Assembly (NCBI GenBank): GCA_946403295.1
Contig: CAMIZL010000005.1
Coordinates: forward strand, 1-64,000
Direction: 5' to 3'
DNA: 64,000 bases
Source of the DNA: an uncultured Clostridia bacterium
GTDB lineage: Bacteria; Bacillota; Clostridia; Lachnospirales; Lachnospiraceae
How positions within the stretch are numbered: the stretch's first letter is position 1; the number at the start of each line of letters is the position of its first letter. The notes under the pieces are model-generated. The model did no database searches. It was not told the origin of the DNA and was given only the letters and a program-made list of their open reading frames with translations. Below are positions 38,275-48,005 of this stretch, in pieces. Position numbers and translations under genes: made by a program.

Positions 38275-39270
38275 ATGAGCTTTATAGATGAGATCAAGGC
38301 ACGTGCAAGAAAAAGCATTAAGACTATCGTACTTCCCGAGGGTGAGGATCGCAGAGTCCTTGAGGCAGCAGCTACCACCATTAAAGAAGGTAACGCAAAA
38401 GTAGTGATCCTCGGCAAGGAAGATGACATTAAGGAACTCGGAAAGGGACTTGACCTTTCCGCAGCTACGATCATCGATCCCGCAAAATCGGATAAGCTTA
38501 ACGCCTATATCGACAAGCTTGTAGAGCTTCGTCAGAAGAAGGGTATGACACCCGAGCTTGCACGCGAGGCACTTACAACAGACAATACAACATTTGCGGT
38601 AATGATGGTTAAGATGGGCGACGCCGACGGCGTTGTTTCGGGTGCTTGCCATTCAACCGCCAATACACTTCGTCCCTGTCTTCAGATCCTTAAGACTGCG
38701 CCCGGCGTGAAGTCTGCTTCGGCATTCTTCCTTATGATCGTTCCGGACTGTGCTTACGGTGATGACGGAGTTTTCGTTTTCGCGGACTGCGGACTCAACC
38801 AGAATCCCGATCCCGAGCAGCTTGCTGAGATCGCAGGTCTTTCGGCAAAGAGCTTTACAATGCTCACAGGCAAGGAAGCACGCGTTGCTATGCTTTCACA
38901 CTCCTCTAAGGGCTCGGCTAAGCATGACGACGTTACAAAGGTTACGGACGCTACGGCGCTTGCAAAGGAAGCATATCCCGACATCCTCATCGACGGCGAG
39001 CTTCAGCTTGATGCAGCCATCGTTCCCGAGGTAGGAGCTTCAAAGGCTAAGGGATCACCCGTTGCCGGCAGGGCAAACGTACTCGTATTCCCCGATCTTG
39101 ATGCCGGAAACATCGGCTACAAGCTTGTTCAGCGTCTTGCAAAGGCAGAAGCATACGGTCCCGTTATGCAGGGTATCGCAGCTCCCGTCAACGATCTTTC
39201 GAGAGGATGTTTCGCGGAGGATATCGTAGGCGTTATCGCTATCACTGCGGTACAATGCGCAAACGTATGA
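38275..39270 (+). CDS. pta: Phosphate acetyltransferase
   Basis: RKSIKTIVLPEGEDRRVLEAA, DADGVVSGACHSTANTLRPCLQILKTAPGVKSASAFFLM, GGCFAEDIVGVIAITAVQ-like C-terminus; RBS ggag. Confidence 0.96.
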   Translation: MSFIDEIKARARKSIKTIVLPEGEDRRVLEAAATTIKEGNAKVVILGKEDDIKELGKGLDLSAATIIDPAKSDKLNAYIDKLVELRQKKGMTPELAREALTTDNTTFAVMMVKMGDADGVVSGACHSTANTLRPCLQILKTAPGVKSASAFFLMIVPDCAYGDDGVFVFADCGLNQNPDPEQLAEIAGLSAKSFTMLTGKEARVAMLSHSSKGSAKHDDVTKVTDATALAKEAYPDILIDGELQLDAAIVPEVGASKAKGSPVAGRANVLVFPDLDAGNIGYKLVQRLAKAEAYGPVMQGIAAPVNDLSRGCFAEDIVGVIAITAVQCANV

Positions 39271-39311
39271 TGACCGGGACATTTGCCGCGTAAATTTGTT
39301 TAACGGAATAT

Positions 39312-39348
39312 AGGGAGGGTGGATTATAATATTACCCTCCCTGTTTTT
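39312..39348 (+). terminator. Intrinsic terminator after pta
   Basis: agggagggt / accctccct then gttttt. Confidence 0.8.
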
Positions 39349-39375
39349 GCGATATAAACGAAGCAAAGGAAATTG

Positions 39376-40452
39376 ATGATCATGAAACAAAAGACACTTA
39401 ACAAGATGGCTTGTTTAGGGACCCTTCTTATCCTGACGGGTGCCGTTTCGGGCTGCTCAAAGGCAGAGGTGCCGTCACTTAAGATCAATTCCGAAGATGT
39501 TGCGAGCGAATACAACATGGTCGAAGTTGATTATAACGACGTTGTTCTTGAAGAACAGATCAGCTGTCTGTACTCCCAGATCGACGAACAGCTCCTTTCG
39601 TTTTCGATCGAGAAGGGAGAACTTACGCACATCTACGTTTCCGACGGAGACAGCGTTAAAACGGGACAACTTCTCGCCAAGCTCAATGTCGATGACCTCG
39701 AGAAAAAACTTCGTGACAACGAGGACCTGATAGAGCAGAGCGAGCTTCTTATAAACGAGACGCAGAAACTCATCGATTATTATGAAAGCCTTATAAACGG
39801 CTCGATCGGACTCAAAAGGCGTGAAGAGATAGAATTCAAGATCTCGGACGCCTCGCAGCAGCTTGACGAGCTGAGAAACACAAAAGAAACATGTGAGCGT
39901 GAAAATATCGGGTTTAAAGAGATCATCGAACAATCCATGCTGTATGCGGGAATGGACGGTACGGTAAGCAACATAAACAAGGCGCTCGTCGGTACGAGGC
40001 CCTCGAAAGGAGCGACCGTAATGAAGATAATCAACACGGATCATTGCTCTTTCGTTTCAAAGGACGAAGAAGCGTTTGAGCTTCTGGAGATCGGAGACTC
40101 CGTAAGGATCGACATCTCGGCGGACAAGTTCTATTCCGCGACTGTGATAGAGAAAGACAGAACGAACGGGAGGGTCATCATGGATCTTGATGAGCCGGAT
40201 TATTCGCTCAAGATGAGTACGAGAGGGACCATAAACGTTGAGCTTGAGAGAGCCGATCATGTTCTGTCGCTTCCCCGCGATGCGGTTCATACAACGGAAG
40301 ACATGGCATATGTTTATATGCTCTCGGAAAGCGGTGTAAGAGAACTCAAGGAGATAGAAGTCGGGATCATGGGCGCGAAGCTCGTTGAGATCAAAAGCGG
40401 ATTACTTCCGTACGAACAGGTTATTTTGAGGAAGGGAATGAGAACCACATGA
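39376..40452 (+). CDS. HlyD/MacA-like efflux adaptor lipoprotein 1
   Basis: Lipobox LTGAVSGC; biotinyl-lipoyl-like half SIEKGELTHIYVSDGDSVKTGQLLAKLNVDDLEKKL; coiled coil; C-terminal VLSLPRDAVHTTEDMAYVYML. Confidence 0.82.
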   Translation: MIMKQKTLNKMACLGTLLILTGAVSGCSKAEVPSLKINSEDVASEYNMVEVDYNDVVLEEQISCLYSQIDEQLLSFSIEKGELTHIYVSDGDSVKTGQLLAKLNVDDLEKKLRDNEDLIEQSELLINETQKLIDYYESLINGSIGLKRREEIEFKISDASQQLDELRNTKETCERENIGFKEIIEQSMLYAGMDGTVSNINKALVGTRPSKGATVMKIINTDHCSFVSKDEEAFELLEIGDSVRIDISADKFYSATVIEKDRTNGRVIMDLDEPDYSLKMSTRGTINVELERADHVLSLPRDAVHTTEDMAYVYMLSESGVRELKEIEVGIMGAKLVEIKSGLLPYEQVILRKGMRTT

Positions 40453-41540
40453 GACATAACAGTATTTGGCCCGGTGCGGCAAAGGTCGTCAAGCGCGTTG
40501 TTTCGACCGTTCTTTTATGTACACTTTCCGTTTCGCTCCTTTCTTCGTGCAGCAGTGAAAGCGGGAATGATAAAAAGGAACTCCTTGTTCCGGCAGTTTT
40601 TGCGACCGAGGTCGGGATCTGCGAACGCGGTGATCTTGAAAAACTTCTTGTAAAAGACGGACATGTCGAAGGCGAATATGAGATCCTTTCTTTCGATGCC
40701 GACGGCTATATCTACGAGATCTTTTCGAAGCCCGGGGACAGGGTCGGCAAAGGAGACGCGATAGCATCCATGACAAGTGCCGATTTTGAAGAGATCATGA
40801 CTCTCGAGGAAGAGATCGAAGAGATCAAGAAATCAAACGAAGAACGCAAAAAATCCCTTGAAGCCGAAGTAAAGCTCAAGGAAAAGAACGGTGAGAGCGC
40901 GGTCGAAGAGCGTTTTACATACGAGAAGGAATCGGCTCTTATGGATCTGATCCTCGCCCAAAAACAGGAACGCTATGAAAAGCTCAAGAACGAAGACATC
41001 GGATACAACTATATTTCGGCACCCGGTAACGGTTATGTTGTCGCGGTAAGTTCCACTTCGGGCGGATCGTATATAACTGCCGGTACACCCGTGGCCGCAG
41101 TGTCGGGAGACGATACAAAACGATTTATATCCTGTGACTTTATTTCCGAGAAGGAATCAAAGGCTTACAACTCATTTTATGCGATCATCAACGGCGTTAA
41201 TTATCCCTTAAAATATGTTCCCGTCGAGAAAGAGCATATGGCAACCCTTTCGGCGGCCGATCTGAGGCCCAAGAGCCACTTCGATTTTGTCGAGGATCCC
41301 GGAGACGAGGTCAGGCTCGGCGATTATGCCGCAGTTATCATAGTCGTTGACAGGAAAGAAAACGTACTGAGCGTCCCGGTCAATTCGGTATATACGGATA
41401 AGGACGGTCGTTTCGTTTATATCATGGACGAAGAAGGTAAGAAGGAAAGACGCGAGGTCGTAACGGGTCTTTCGGGTGGAGCACGTATTGAGATCATTGA
41501 AGGCGTGCGGGAAGGAGAGAGTGTTTATGTTGAAAATTAA
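40449..41540 (+). CDS. HlyD/MacA-like efflux adaptor lipoprotein 2
   Basis: Lipobox LLSSC; GYIYEIFSKPGDRVGKGDAIASM; VLSVPVNSVYTDKDGRFVYIMDEEGKKERREVVTGL; ATGA overlap with the preceding gene. Confidence 0.83.
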   Translation: MRHNSIWPGAAKVVKRVVSTVLLCTLSVSLLSSCSSESGNDKKELLVPAVFATEVGICERGDLEKLLVKDGHVEGEYEILSFDADGYIYEIFSKPGDRVGKGDAIASMTSADFEEIMTLEEEIEEIKKSNEERKKSLEAEVKLKEKNGESAVEERFTYEKESALMDLILAQKQERYEKLKNEDIGYNYISAPGNGYVVAVSSTSGGSYITAGTPVAAVSGDDTKRFISCDFISEKESKAYNSFYAIINGVNYPLKYVPVEKEHMATLSAADLRPKSHFDFVEDPGDEVRLGDYAAVIIVVDRKENVLSVPVNSVYTDKDGRFVYIMDEEGKKERREVVTGLSGGARIEIIEGVREGESVYVEN

Positions 41541-42657
41541 AAAACGACTCCTTGCGCTTATCATGGCAACCGGCATAGTTATCACGTCGGTCGTTCCGGG
41601 AACGAAAGAAGTCCGCGCTATCGAAGCGGGACAATATGACGATCTCTATATCGAAGCACTCTCGCAGGAAGCAAAAAAGGCCGTTTATAAGACCGATACC
41701 GTAAGAAAAGGCACATTCAGCATTTACTACACCCAGGTGCCCCATGTCGACTATGACAATTATTACTATCTTTGGAACAATCTTCCGATCGGACAGGTGA
41801 CATTTAAGAATTACGAAACAATGGTAGGCGATTGGATTGAGGTCGGAGATACCGTCTGCAACATAGAGATCAAGGTCGACGAGGAAAGGATAGCAGAGCT
41901 CGAAAGCCGGATCGCAAAGGAAGAGGATATGCTCACCACGTACGCATATACGTGTGAGGAGCTGCTTGCCGAATATGACAGATTATATCAGAGCGGCAAG
42001 GGAGACGCGGAACTTGCGAAGCTTCTCTATGACAGGCTTAAGCATTCCTATGACGAGGAAGTAAAACGGCGCCGCGAATCGATAGATGCGCTTCAGGCAG
42101 AATACGACGGCTGGATAATGGCACAGCTTCAAACGACCATTACGGCCACGGCGCGCGGATATGTTGAGTATCTCGAACAGTTTCACAGAGGAATGATCAT
42201 AGATAACTACGGCTTTATCGGAGTGATCTTCAGAATGGAAGATTCCAAGTTCGGACTCGAAGGAGGCAGCGAATACCTTCGTTTCGGACTTCCGGCGGTA
42301 CTTATACAAAAAGACGGCGATAATACCGTAAAAGTCGAGGGAATGGTCTGCACATGCCTCGACACATCGCTGCCCGCATCACTTGTCGGAAGCAAGAGCA
42401 TGATCGATTTCGACAAGGAAATGTACAAGCAGCTTAATCCCCGTAAGGGAGCGACGCTTAAAGTAGAGCGTGTGCATATGGAAAACGCGCTTATGGTTAA
42501 GAAAAAAGCGGTTTACGAAGACTCGCACGGCAGCTACGTTCTGATGGACATTGACGGACGCAAGACCAGAAAATATGTTGTTGTGGGCGGCAGTAACGAT
42601 GACGATACATGGATCATCAGCGGCGTGAACGAGGGAGATGCCGTGATCCTTAAGTAA
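41527..42657 (+). CDS. HlyD-like efflux adaptor 3 (exported)
   Basis: Signal peptide; GDWIEVGDTVCNIEIKVDEERIAELESRI; coiled coil; AVYEDSHGSYVLMDIDGRKTRKYVVVGG. Confidence 0.78.
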   Translation: MLKIKKRLLALIMATGIVITSVVPGTKEVRAIEAGQYDDLYIEALSQEAKKAVYKTDTVRKGTFSIYYTQVPHVDYDNYYYLWNNLPIGQVTFKNYETMVGDWIEVGDTVCNIEIKVDEERIAELESRIAKEEDMLTTYAYTCEELLAEYDRLYQSGKGDAELAKLLYDRLKHSYDEEVKRRRESIDALQAEYDGWIMAQLQTTITATARGYVEYLEQFHRGMIIDNYGFIGVIFRMEDSKFGLEGGSEYLRFGLPAVLIQKDGDNTVKVEGMVCTCLDTSLPASLVGSKSMIDFDKEMYKQLNPRKGATLKVERVHMENALMVKKKAVYEDSHGSYVLMDIDGRKTRKYVVVGGSNDDDTWIISGVNEGDAVILK

Positions 42658-42698
42658 TCCCATAAAAACCATTCGGAAGCGAAAGGCAGGAAACTATA

Positions 42699-45500
42699 AT
42701 GCTTCACCTTGTTATACAAAGGATACTACATAAAAAGTGGATGATCGCTTGTCTGATCATAGGCAATATTCTGCTGACCGCATTTGCGGCAGCGCATCCG
42801 CTTTACAGCAGTTCTTCATCGCAAAGCATGCTGACGGAAGAATTTGATTCGGCTATGCGTGAGACCAACAAATATCCGATGATGGTGCATACAGTCGGAA
42901 GGGTCAGAAAAACTGCCGGCAAGAGCGTTACGTCGAAGGTCAGAAAGATAGCAAACAACATGGGAGAGACTCTTCAGGGACTACCCATCGTCGAAAAGAT
43001 CGTTTATCGAAACATGATCGCGTCGACGGCCCAGTCGATGACCATTCATGACGGAATGTTCTCACAGATGACGCTTGCTCTTTCTTCGCTCAGCGATATG
43101 GAAGATCATATAAAGATCCTTTCCGGAAAAATTTATTCCGACAAGTTGACGGACGACGGTTTTATCGAAGTTATCATCAATCAGACCGTTATGGTCGAGA
43201 ACGATCTTCTGGTCGGCGAGGAGCTTCGGATCGATTCCGTAAAGGGCGCTGACAACAAACCCGTCAAACTCAGGATCTCGGGCGTTTTCACCAATTCGGA
43301 AGACGGTGACCTTTACTGGTACAATCCGCCCACATTCTACTCGAAGGATCTTTTCATGTCCCCGTCCCTTTTTGAGGAATGCTTCATGTTTGAAGGGGCA
43401 AAGAAAAACCAGTTTGACGAGGATACATATATCCTTCCGGATTATAAGGCGATCACCCCGGAGATGGTCGATCCGATCATTTCGGCCACGAGCAGCATGG
43501 TCAGGGATATGAACGATATCTACGGCATGATCGAGACTTCGGATTATATCTCGTTGCTTGATAAGTTCACGGTCAAAAAGAAGCAGATCGATGTAATGCT
43601 TACCATCCTCGAAGTGCCCGTTGCACTCATGCTTCTCGCATTCATCTTTATGATATCAAGGCAGATGCTCTCACTTGAGGAGGGCGAGGTTGCCATGCTC
43701 AAGAGCCGTGGTGCGAGCGGATTCCAGATATTCAGATTGTATCTCGTGCAATCCCTTGTCGTCTCGGGCGTGGGGATGATCATCGGAATTCCCATCGGAG
43801 CCGGCATAACAAAACTGCTCGGACGCGCCGATGCGTTCCTTTCGTTCTCGGGCGGAAGAGACATGGCTCTTATCTTCAACTCGGACGCGCTCTTGTATGC
43901 CCTTGTTGCGGCCATGCTTTCGGTACTTATGACATTACTCCCCGTTCTCAAGAAGGACAAGACGAGCATCGTAGCCGTAAAGAGGCGCAGAAGCCGCCAG
44001 GAGAAGCCTTTGTGGATGAAATTATATCTTGATATAATTATTACCGGCGTGTCGATCTACGGCTATTATACGTTCCTAAACGGTCAGGAAGAACTGCTCC
44101 TGAGGGTGCTTTCGGGTAAAACACCCGATCCGCTCCTTTTCCTGAGCGCGGCACTCTTCATCCTCGGAAGTGCGCTCCTGTGCGTAAGGATCCACAGGTT
44201 GATATTAAAAGTGATCTACAATGTCGGAAAGAAGAAGTGGAAACCTGCGGCATATACGTCGCTTTTGCAGCTCATCAGATCGGGAAACAAGCAGGTGTTT
44301 GTCATGGTATTCCTGATACTCACCGTTTCCTTCGGTCTCTTTTATACAACGATCGCCAGAACGATCGTCGCCAATTCGGAAAGAAATGTCGATTACAAAG
44401 AAGGTGCCGACATCAGGGTCAAGGAATACTGGATGAATAATTCCCGTCTCGGCCCCGGCCATTATTATGAGCCTGATTTTGCGAAATACGGACAGCTCAA
44501 ATCGGCCACGGGCGTAGCAAAAGTCTTCCTCAACGACTCCTCGACGTTCCTCATTGACGGTACGAGAAGGATCGATACTTCGATAATGGGTATCAATACG
44601 CAGGAATTCGGCAAGGCGGCTCCCATCGAGGACGGACTTTTACCTCATGACTATTACGATTATCTCAACGTCCTCAGTCGCAATCCCGACGCGATGCTCG
44701 TTTGCTCGAGGCTCAGGGATAAATACCAGGTCAAGATCGGTGATACGATTTCCGTCAATATCAATTCACCGACCGGATATCATATGGCGAACCTTACGGT
44801 ATACGGATTCTTCGACTACTGGCCCACATATTCGCCCACGTCGATAAGCGTAGGTGCCGATGACAGCACGAGCGTTGTCGAGAAGAACCTGCTCGTATTA
44901 AATCTTTCCAAGGTTCAGAGCACCGTAGGCGTTCTTCCTTACGAAGTTTGGATCGATCTTGAAGGTGAGACGGACAGCTTCTATGAATTTGCCGATGAGC
45001 TCGGATTCAAGATCACAAAATTGACCGATAAGGTTGAAAAGATAGAGAAACTCCATGACGATCCCCTATTCGCGGGAACGAGCGGAATACTTACCATGAG
45101 TTTCATCGCGATCCTTGTGATCTGCTCGATCGGATATCTCATGTACTGGAGCCTTTCGATCAGGGCAAGACAGCTTCAGTTCGGTATATTCAGGGCAATG
45201 GGTGTCTCCTTTAAACAGATCTCGGGAATGCTCATAATCGAGCAGGCGCTGACGGGACTTTATTGCATAGTTGCCGGTCTTGTGAGCGGATATCTCGCAT
45301 CGAAGCTTTTCGTGCCGATGATCCAGATCGCATATCAGGGCGCCGACAGCATCCTCGAGATGAAGCTCATAACCAGGTCTGCCGATGTTGTTGAACTTGT
45401 CGCGGTGATATTCGCCGTGTTCCTCATCTGCATCGGAGCACTTATGAAACAGATATCGTCGATGAAGATCTCGCAGGCACTTAAGCTCGGTGAGGATTGA
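42699..45500 (+). CDS. ABC transporter permease, FtsX/MacB-like, two FtsX-type modules
   Basis: 933 aa; MISRQMLSLEEGEVAMLKSRGASGFQIFRLYLVQSLVVSGVGMIIGIPIGA and SIRARQLQFGIFRAMGVSFKQISGMLIIEQALTGLYCIVAGLVSGYLA. Confidence 0.88.
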   Translation: MLHLVIQRILHKKWMIACLIIGNILLTAFAAAHPLYSSSSSQSMLTEEFDSAMRETNKYPMMVHTVGRVRKTAGKSVTSKVRKIANNMGETLQGLPIVEKIVYRNMIASTAQSMTIHDGMFSQMTLALSSLSDMEDHIKILSGKIYSDKLTDDGFIEVIINQTVMVENDLLVGEELRIDSVKGADNKPVKLRISGVFTNSEDGDLYWYNPPTFYSKDLFMSPSLFEECFMFEGAKKNQFDEDTYILPDYKAITPEMVDPIISATSSMVRDMNDIYGMIETSDYISLLDKFTVKKKQIDVMLTILEVPVALMLLAFIFMISRQMLSLEEGEVAMLKSRGASGFQIFRLYLVQSLVVSGVGMIIGIPIGAGITKLLGRADAFLSFSGGRDMALIFNSDALLYALVAAMLSVLMTLLPVLKKDKTSIVAVKRRRSRQEKPLWMKLYLDIIITGVSIYGYYTFLNGQEELLLRVLSGKTPDPLLFLSAALFILGSALLCVRIHRLILKVIYNVGKKKWKPAAYTSLLQLIRSGNKQVFVMVFLILTVSFGLFYTTIARTIVANSERNVDYKEGADIRVKEYWMNNSRLGPGHYYEPDFAKYGQLKSATGVAKVFLNDSSTFLIDGTRRIDTSIMGINTQEFGKAAPIEDGLLPHDYYDYLNVLSRNPDAMLVCSRLRDKYQVKIGDTISVNINSPTGYHMANLTVYGFFDYWPTYSPTSISVGADDSTSVVEKNLLVLNLSKVQSTVGVLPYEVWIDLEGETDSFYEFADELGFKITKLTDKVEKIEKLHDDPLFAGTSGILTMSFIAILVICSIGYLMYWSLSIRARQLQFGIFRAMGVSFKQISGMLIIEQALTGLYCIVAGLVSGYLASKLFVPMIQIAYQGADSILEMKLITRSADVVELVAVIFAVFLICIGALMKQISSMKISQALKLGED

Positions 45501-45527
45501 TATTAACGGAACAGGAAAGGAAGAGAC

Positions 45528-46214
45528 ATGGATATACTTAAGGCGGAGCATATAAAGAAAGGCTTTAAGCTCCCTTCCGGAGAAAGGATAGAAGTCTTAA
45601 AGGACATAAGTCTTTCCGTCAGGGAAGAAGCGCTTATGATCCTGAAAGGGCCTTCGGGATCGGGTAAGACAACGCTTATGAACATCATGGGCGGGCTTGA
45701 CGGACCCGACGAAGGAAAGATGTATTTTAACGGCAAAGACATATACGGGGCCGGTGCGGCGGATATAGACGTCCTCAGAAGAAACGATTTCGGATTCATC
45801 TTTCAGTCCGTATCGCTCATCCCCATCATGACGGTCTATGAGAATGTCGAATTCTCACTCAGACTTTCGGGATATCAGGGCGACAAGGCCGAAAGGGTAA
45901 TGAAATGCCTTTCGCTTGTCGGACTTGACGCGAGAAGCGATCATATGCCGCAGGAGCTTTCGGGCGGCGAGCAGCAGCGTGTTGCCATAGCCAGAGCGAT
46001 CGCTCATTCGCCGAGGGTGATCTTTGCGGATGAGCCCACCGCGGAGCTTGACAGCCAAACGGCGATCCATGTGGTGAGCCTTTTCAAGGAACTTGTTGAA
46101 AAAGAACATGTAACGATCGTAATGACTACTCACGACGTGGGACTCATGTCGGCGGGTGACATAGTTTATTCGATAGAGAACGGAGAGATCAGCGGATGCG
46201 AGACGCAGAACTAA
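45528..46214 (+). CDS. ABC transporter ATPase (LolD/MacB-like)
   Basis: GPSGSGKTTLMNIMGGL, LSGGEQQRVAIARAIAHSPRVIFADEPTAELD. Confidence 0.93.
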   Translation: MDILKAEHIKKGFKLPSGERIEVLKDISLSVREEALMILKGPSGSGKTTLMNIMGGLDGPDEGKMYFNGKDIYGAGAADIDVLRRNDFGFIFQSVSLIPIMTVYENVEFSLRLSGYQGDKAERVMKCLSLVGLDARSDHMPQELSGGEQQRVAIARAIAHSPRVIFADEPTAELDSQTAIHVVSLFKELVEKEHVTIVMTTHDVGLMSAGDIVYSIENGEISGCETQN

Positions 46215-47158
46215 TTGTGAATGAAGAGACAGATAACGGTTCCGGGCCTATGATCATAGCCCAGAATCTTGTTAAGATCTATAAGACGCGTGACATCGAA
46301 GTGCTTGCCCTTCAGGGACTCGACCTGACGGTTGAGCGCGGAGAACTCATGGCCATAATCGGAAACAGCGGCTCGGGAAAGTCTACTTTCCTCAATATGC
46401 TCGGCGGGCTTGATACGCCGAGTGCCGGAAAGCTTTTTGTGGACGGAAGTAATCTTTTTGACATGACCGGACGTCAAAAAGAGCTTTACAAGAAAAAGAC
46501 CGTAGGATTTGTATGGCAGAACAACGCACGTAACCTTTTCCCTTACCTCAGCGCGATCGAGAACGTAATGACACCCATGCTCCTCACAAAGGAGAAGAAC
46601 AGACGTGAGCGTGCCGAGCAGCTTCTCGATATCGTCGGGATGAGCCACAGAAAAACGAGCCGTCTTGGTGAACTTTCGGGCGGCGAGCAGCAGAGAGTGG
46701 CCATAGCCATTGCTCTCGCAAACAACCCCAAGCTCCTTCTTGCCGACGAACCCACGGGCTCCGTCGATAAAGATACGGCGGACAAGATCTTCGATATATT
46801 CAGAAAGCTGAGCACGGAGATGGGCGTGACCGTTGTTATCGTTACGCACGATGTACGCCTTTCGAAGAAAGTTAACAGAGTTGTTGCCATAAGGGACGGA
46901 AGGATAAGCAGCGAGAGGATCTTAAGAGAGCAATATAAGGATGTTTTCACCGCGGACAATATTTCGTGGGGTAACGAGGAAACACAGGATGAATATGTGA
47001 TCCTTGACAGAGCGGGAAGACTCCAGATACCCGAGAAACTCCTTAAAAAGCTTGAACTTAAGGACAACAAAGTTACGGTCGGATACGAGGACGGAACTCT
47101 GACCATCAGGAATCCAAATGCGGCAGCGGAAGAAAAAGAGCCTGATATTACGGAGTAA
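46196..47158 (+). CDS. ABC transporter ATPase with C-terminal AbrB/SpoVT-like extension
   Basis: GNSGSGKSTFLNMLGGL, LSGGEQQRVAIAIALANNPKLLLADEPTGSVD; tail EYVILDRAGRLQIPEKLLKKLELKDNKVTVGYEDGTLTIRNP. Confidence 0.9.
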   Translation: MRDAELIVNEETDNGSGPMIIAQNLVKIYKTRDIEVLALQGLDLTVERGELMAIIGNSGSGKSTFLNMLGGLDTPSAGKLFVDGSNLFDMTGRQKELYKKKTVGFVWQNNARNLFPYLSAIENVMTPMLLTKEKNRRERAEQLLDIVGMSHRKTSRLGELSGGEQQRVAIAIALANNPKLLLADEPTGSVDKDTADKIFDIFRKLSTEMGVTVVIVTHDVRLSKKVNRVVAIRDGRISSERILREQYKDVFTADNISWGNEETQDEYVILDRAGRLQIPEKLLKKLELKDNKVTVGYEDGTLTIRNPNAAAEEKEPDITE

Positions 47159-47171
47159 AAAGCAAAATAAA

Positions 47172-47206
47172 AAGGCAGGTCTCCCTCATAAACGACTTGC
47201 CTTTTC
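47172..47206 (+). terminator. Intrinsic terminator after the ABC exporter locus
   Basis: aaggcaggt / acttgcctt (one G-U) then tttt-like tail. Confidence 0.65.
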
Positions 47207-47292
47207 TAATTGTAATATGTAGAATTATTACTAATGTTAAACAATTTTTAAAAGGGGGCAGTTTGCGCTTCGCGCGGCTGCAAAAGAAAGGT

Positions 47293-47994
47293 ATGGCAAA
47301 GAAGGAAAGAAAAAAGAGGGTACTTCCCATATACCTGACGGCGGGTACGTGGCTGGCATGGTCGCTTTTCCTGCCGCTTTATCAAGTGAGTGACTTCCTG
47401 CTTTTGGGTGCGCTGTCGGGGCTTATAATGTTGTTTGGATATGCTCCGAAGGGAAAGGAAGAACCCGAAGCGATAGAAGAGCAAAAGAGCGAAATAAAGA
47501 AAGAGGATAAACCGGCCGAACATAAGAGACCCCGTACGGGAGACGCGACGATCGACAAGATGCTTGACGATGAAGAGATGGCCATCGCCGAGATGAAGCG
47601 ACTCAACGAAGCGATCCCCGACGAGAAGCTTTCGAAACAGATCGATCATCTCGAGGATGTGACATCGAAGATCGTAAATTATGTGGTCGAGCATCCCTCC
47701 AAGAAAACACAGGTCCGCAGGTTCTTCAATTATTATCTGCCCACGACGCTCAAACTTCTCAATGCCTATGACAGGATGGATGAAGCGGGGATCTCGGGCA
47801 TAAACATTGACGGGACAAAGGGCAAGGTTGAGAATATGATGGATAAAGCACTCGATGCTTTTGACAGACAGCTCGATTCACTCTATACGGATGAGGCGAT
47901 GGATATCTCGTCCGATATCAGCGTTATGGAAAGTCTTCTTGCACAAGAGGGTCTGGCGGGAGACGATGAAATAGTCAAAAATACTACGATATAA
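47293..47994 (+). CDS. XpaC-like (5-bromo-4-chloroindolyl phosphate hydrolysis) family membrane protein
   Basis: Two N-terminal TMs, then VRRFFNYYLPTTLKLLNAYDRMDEAGISG...VENMMDKALDAFDRQLDSLY; followed by a telA-like gene. Confidence 0.8.
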   Translation: MAKKERKKRVLPIYLTAGTWLAWSLFLPLYQVSDFLLLGALSGLIMLFGYAPKGKEEPEAIEEQKSEIKKEDKPAEHKRPRTGDATIDKMLDDEEMAIAEMKRLNEAIPDEKLSKQIDHLEDVTSKIVNYVVEHPSKKTQVRRFFNYYLPTTLKLLNAYDRMDEAGISGINIDGTKGKVENMMDKALDAFDRQLDSLYTDEAMDISSDISVMESLLAQEGLAGDDEIVKNTTI

Positions 47995-48005
47995 GGAGAG
48001 ACAAG

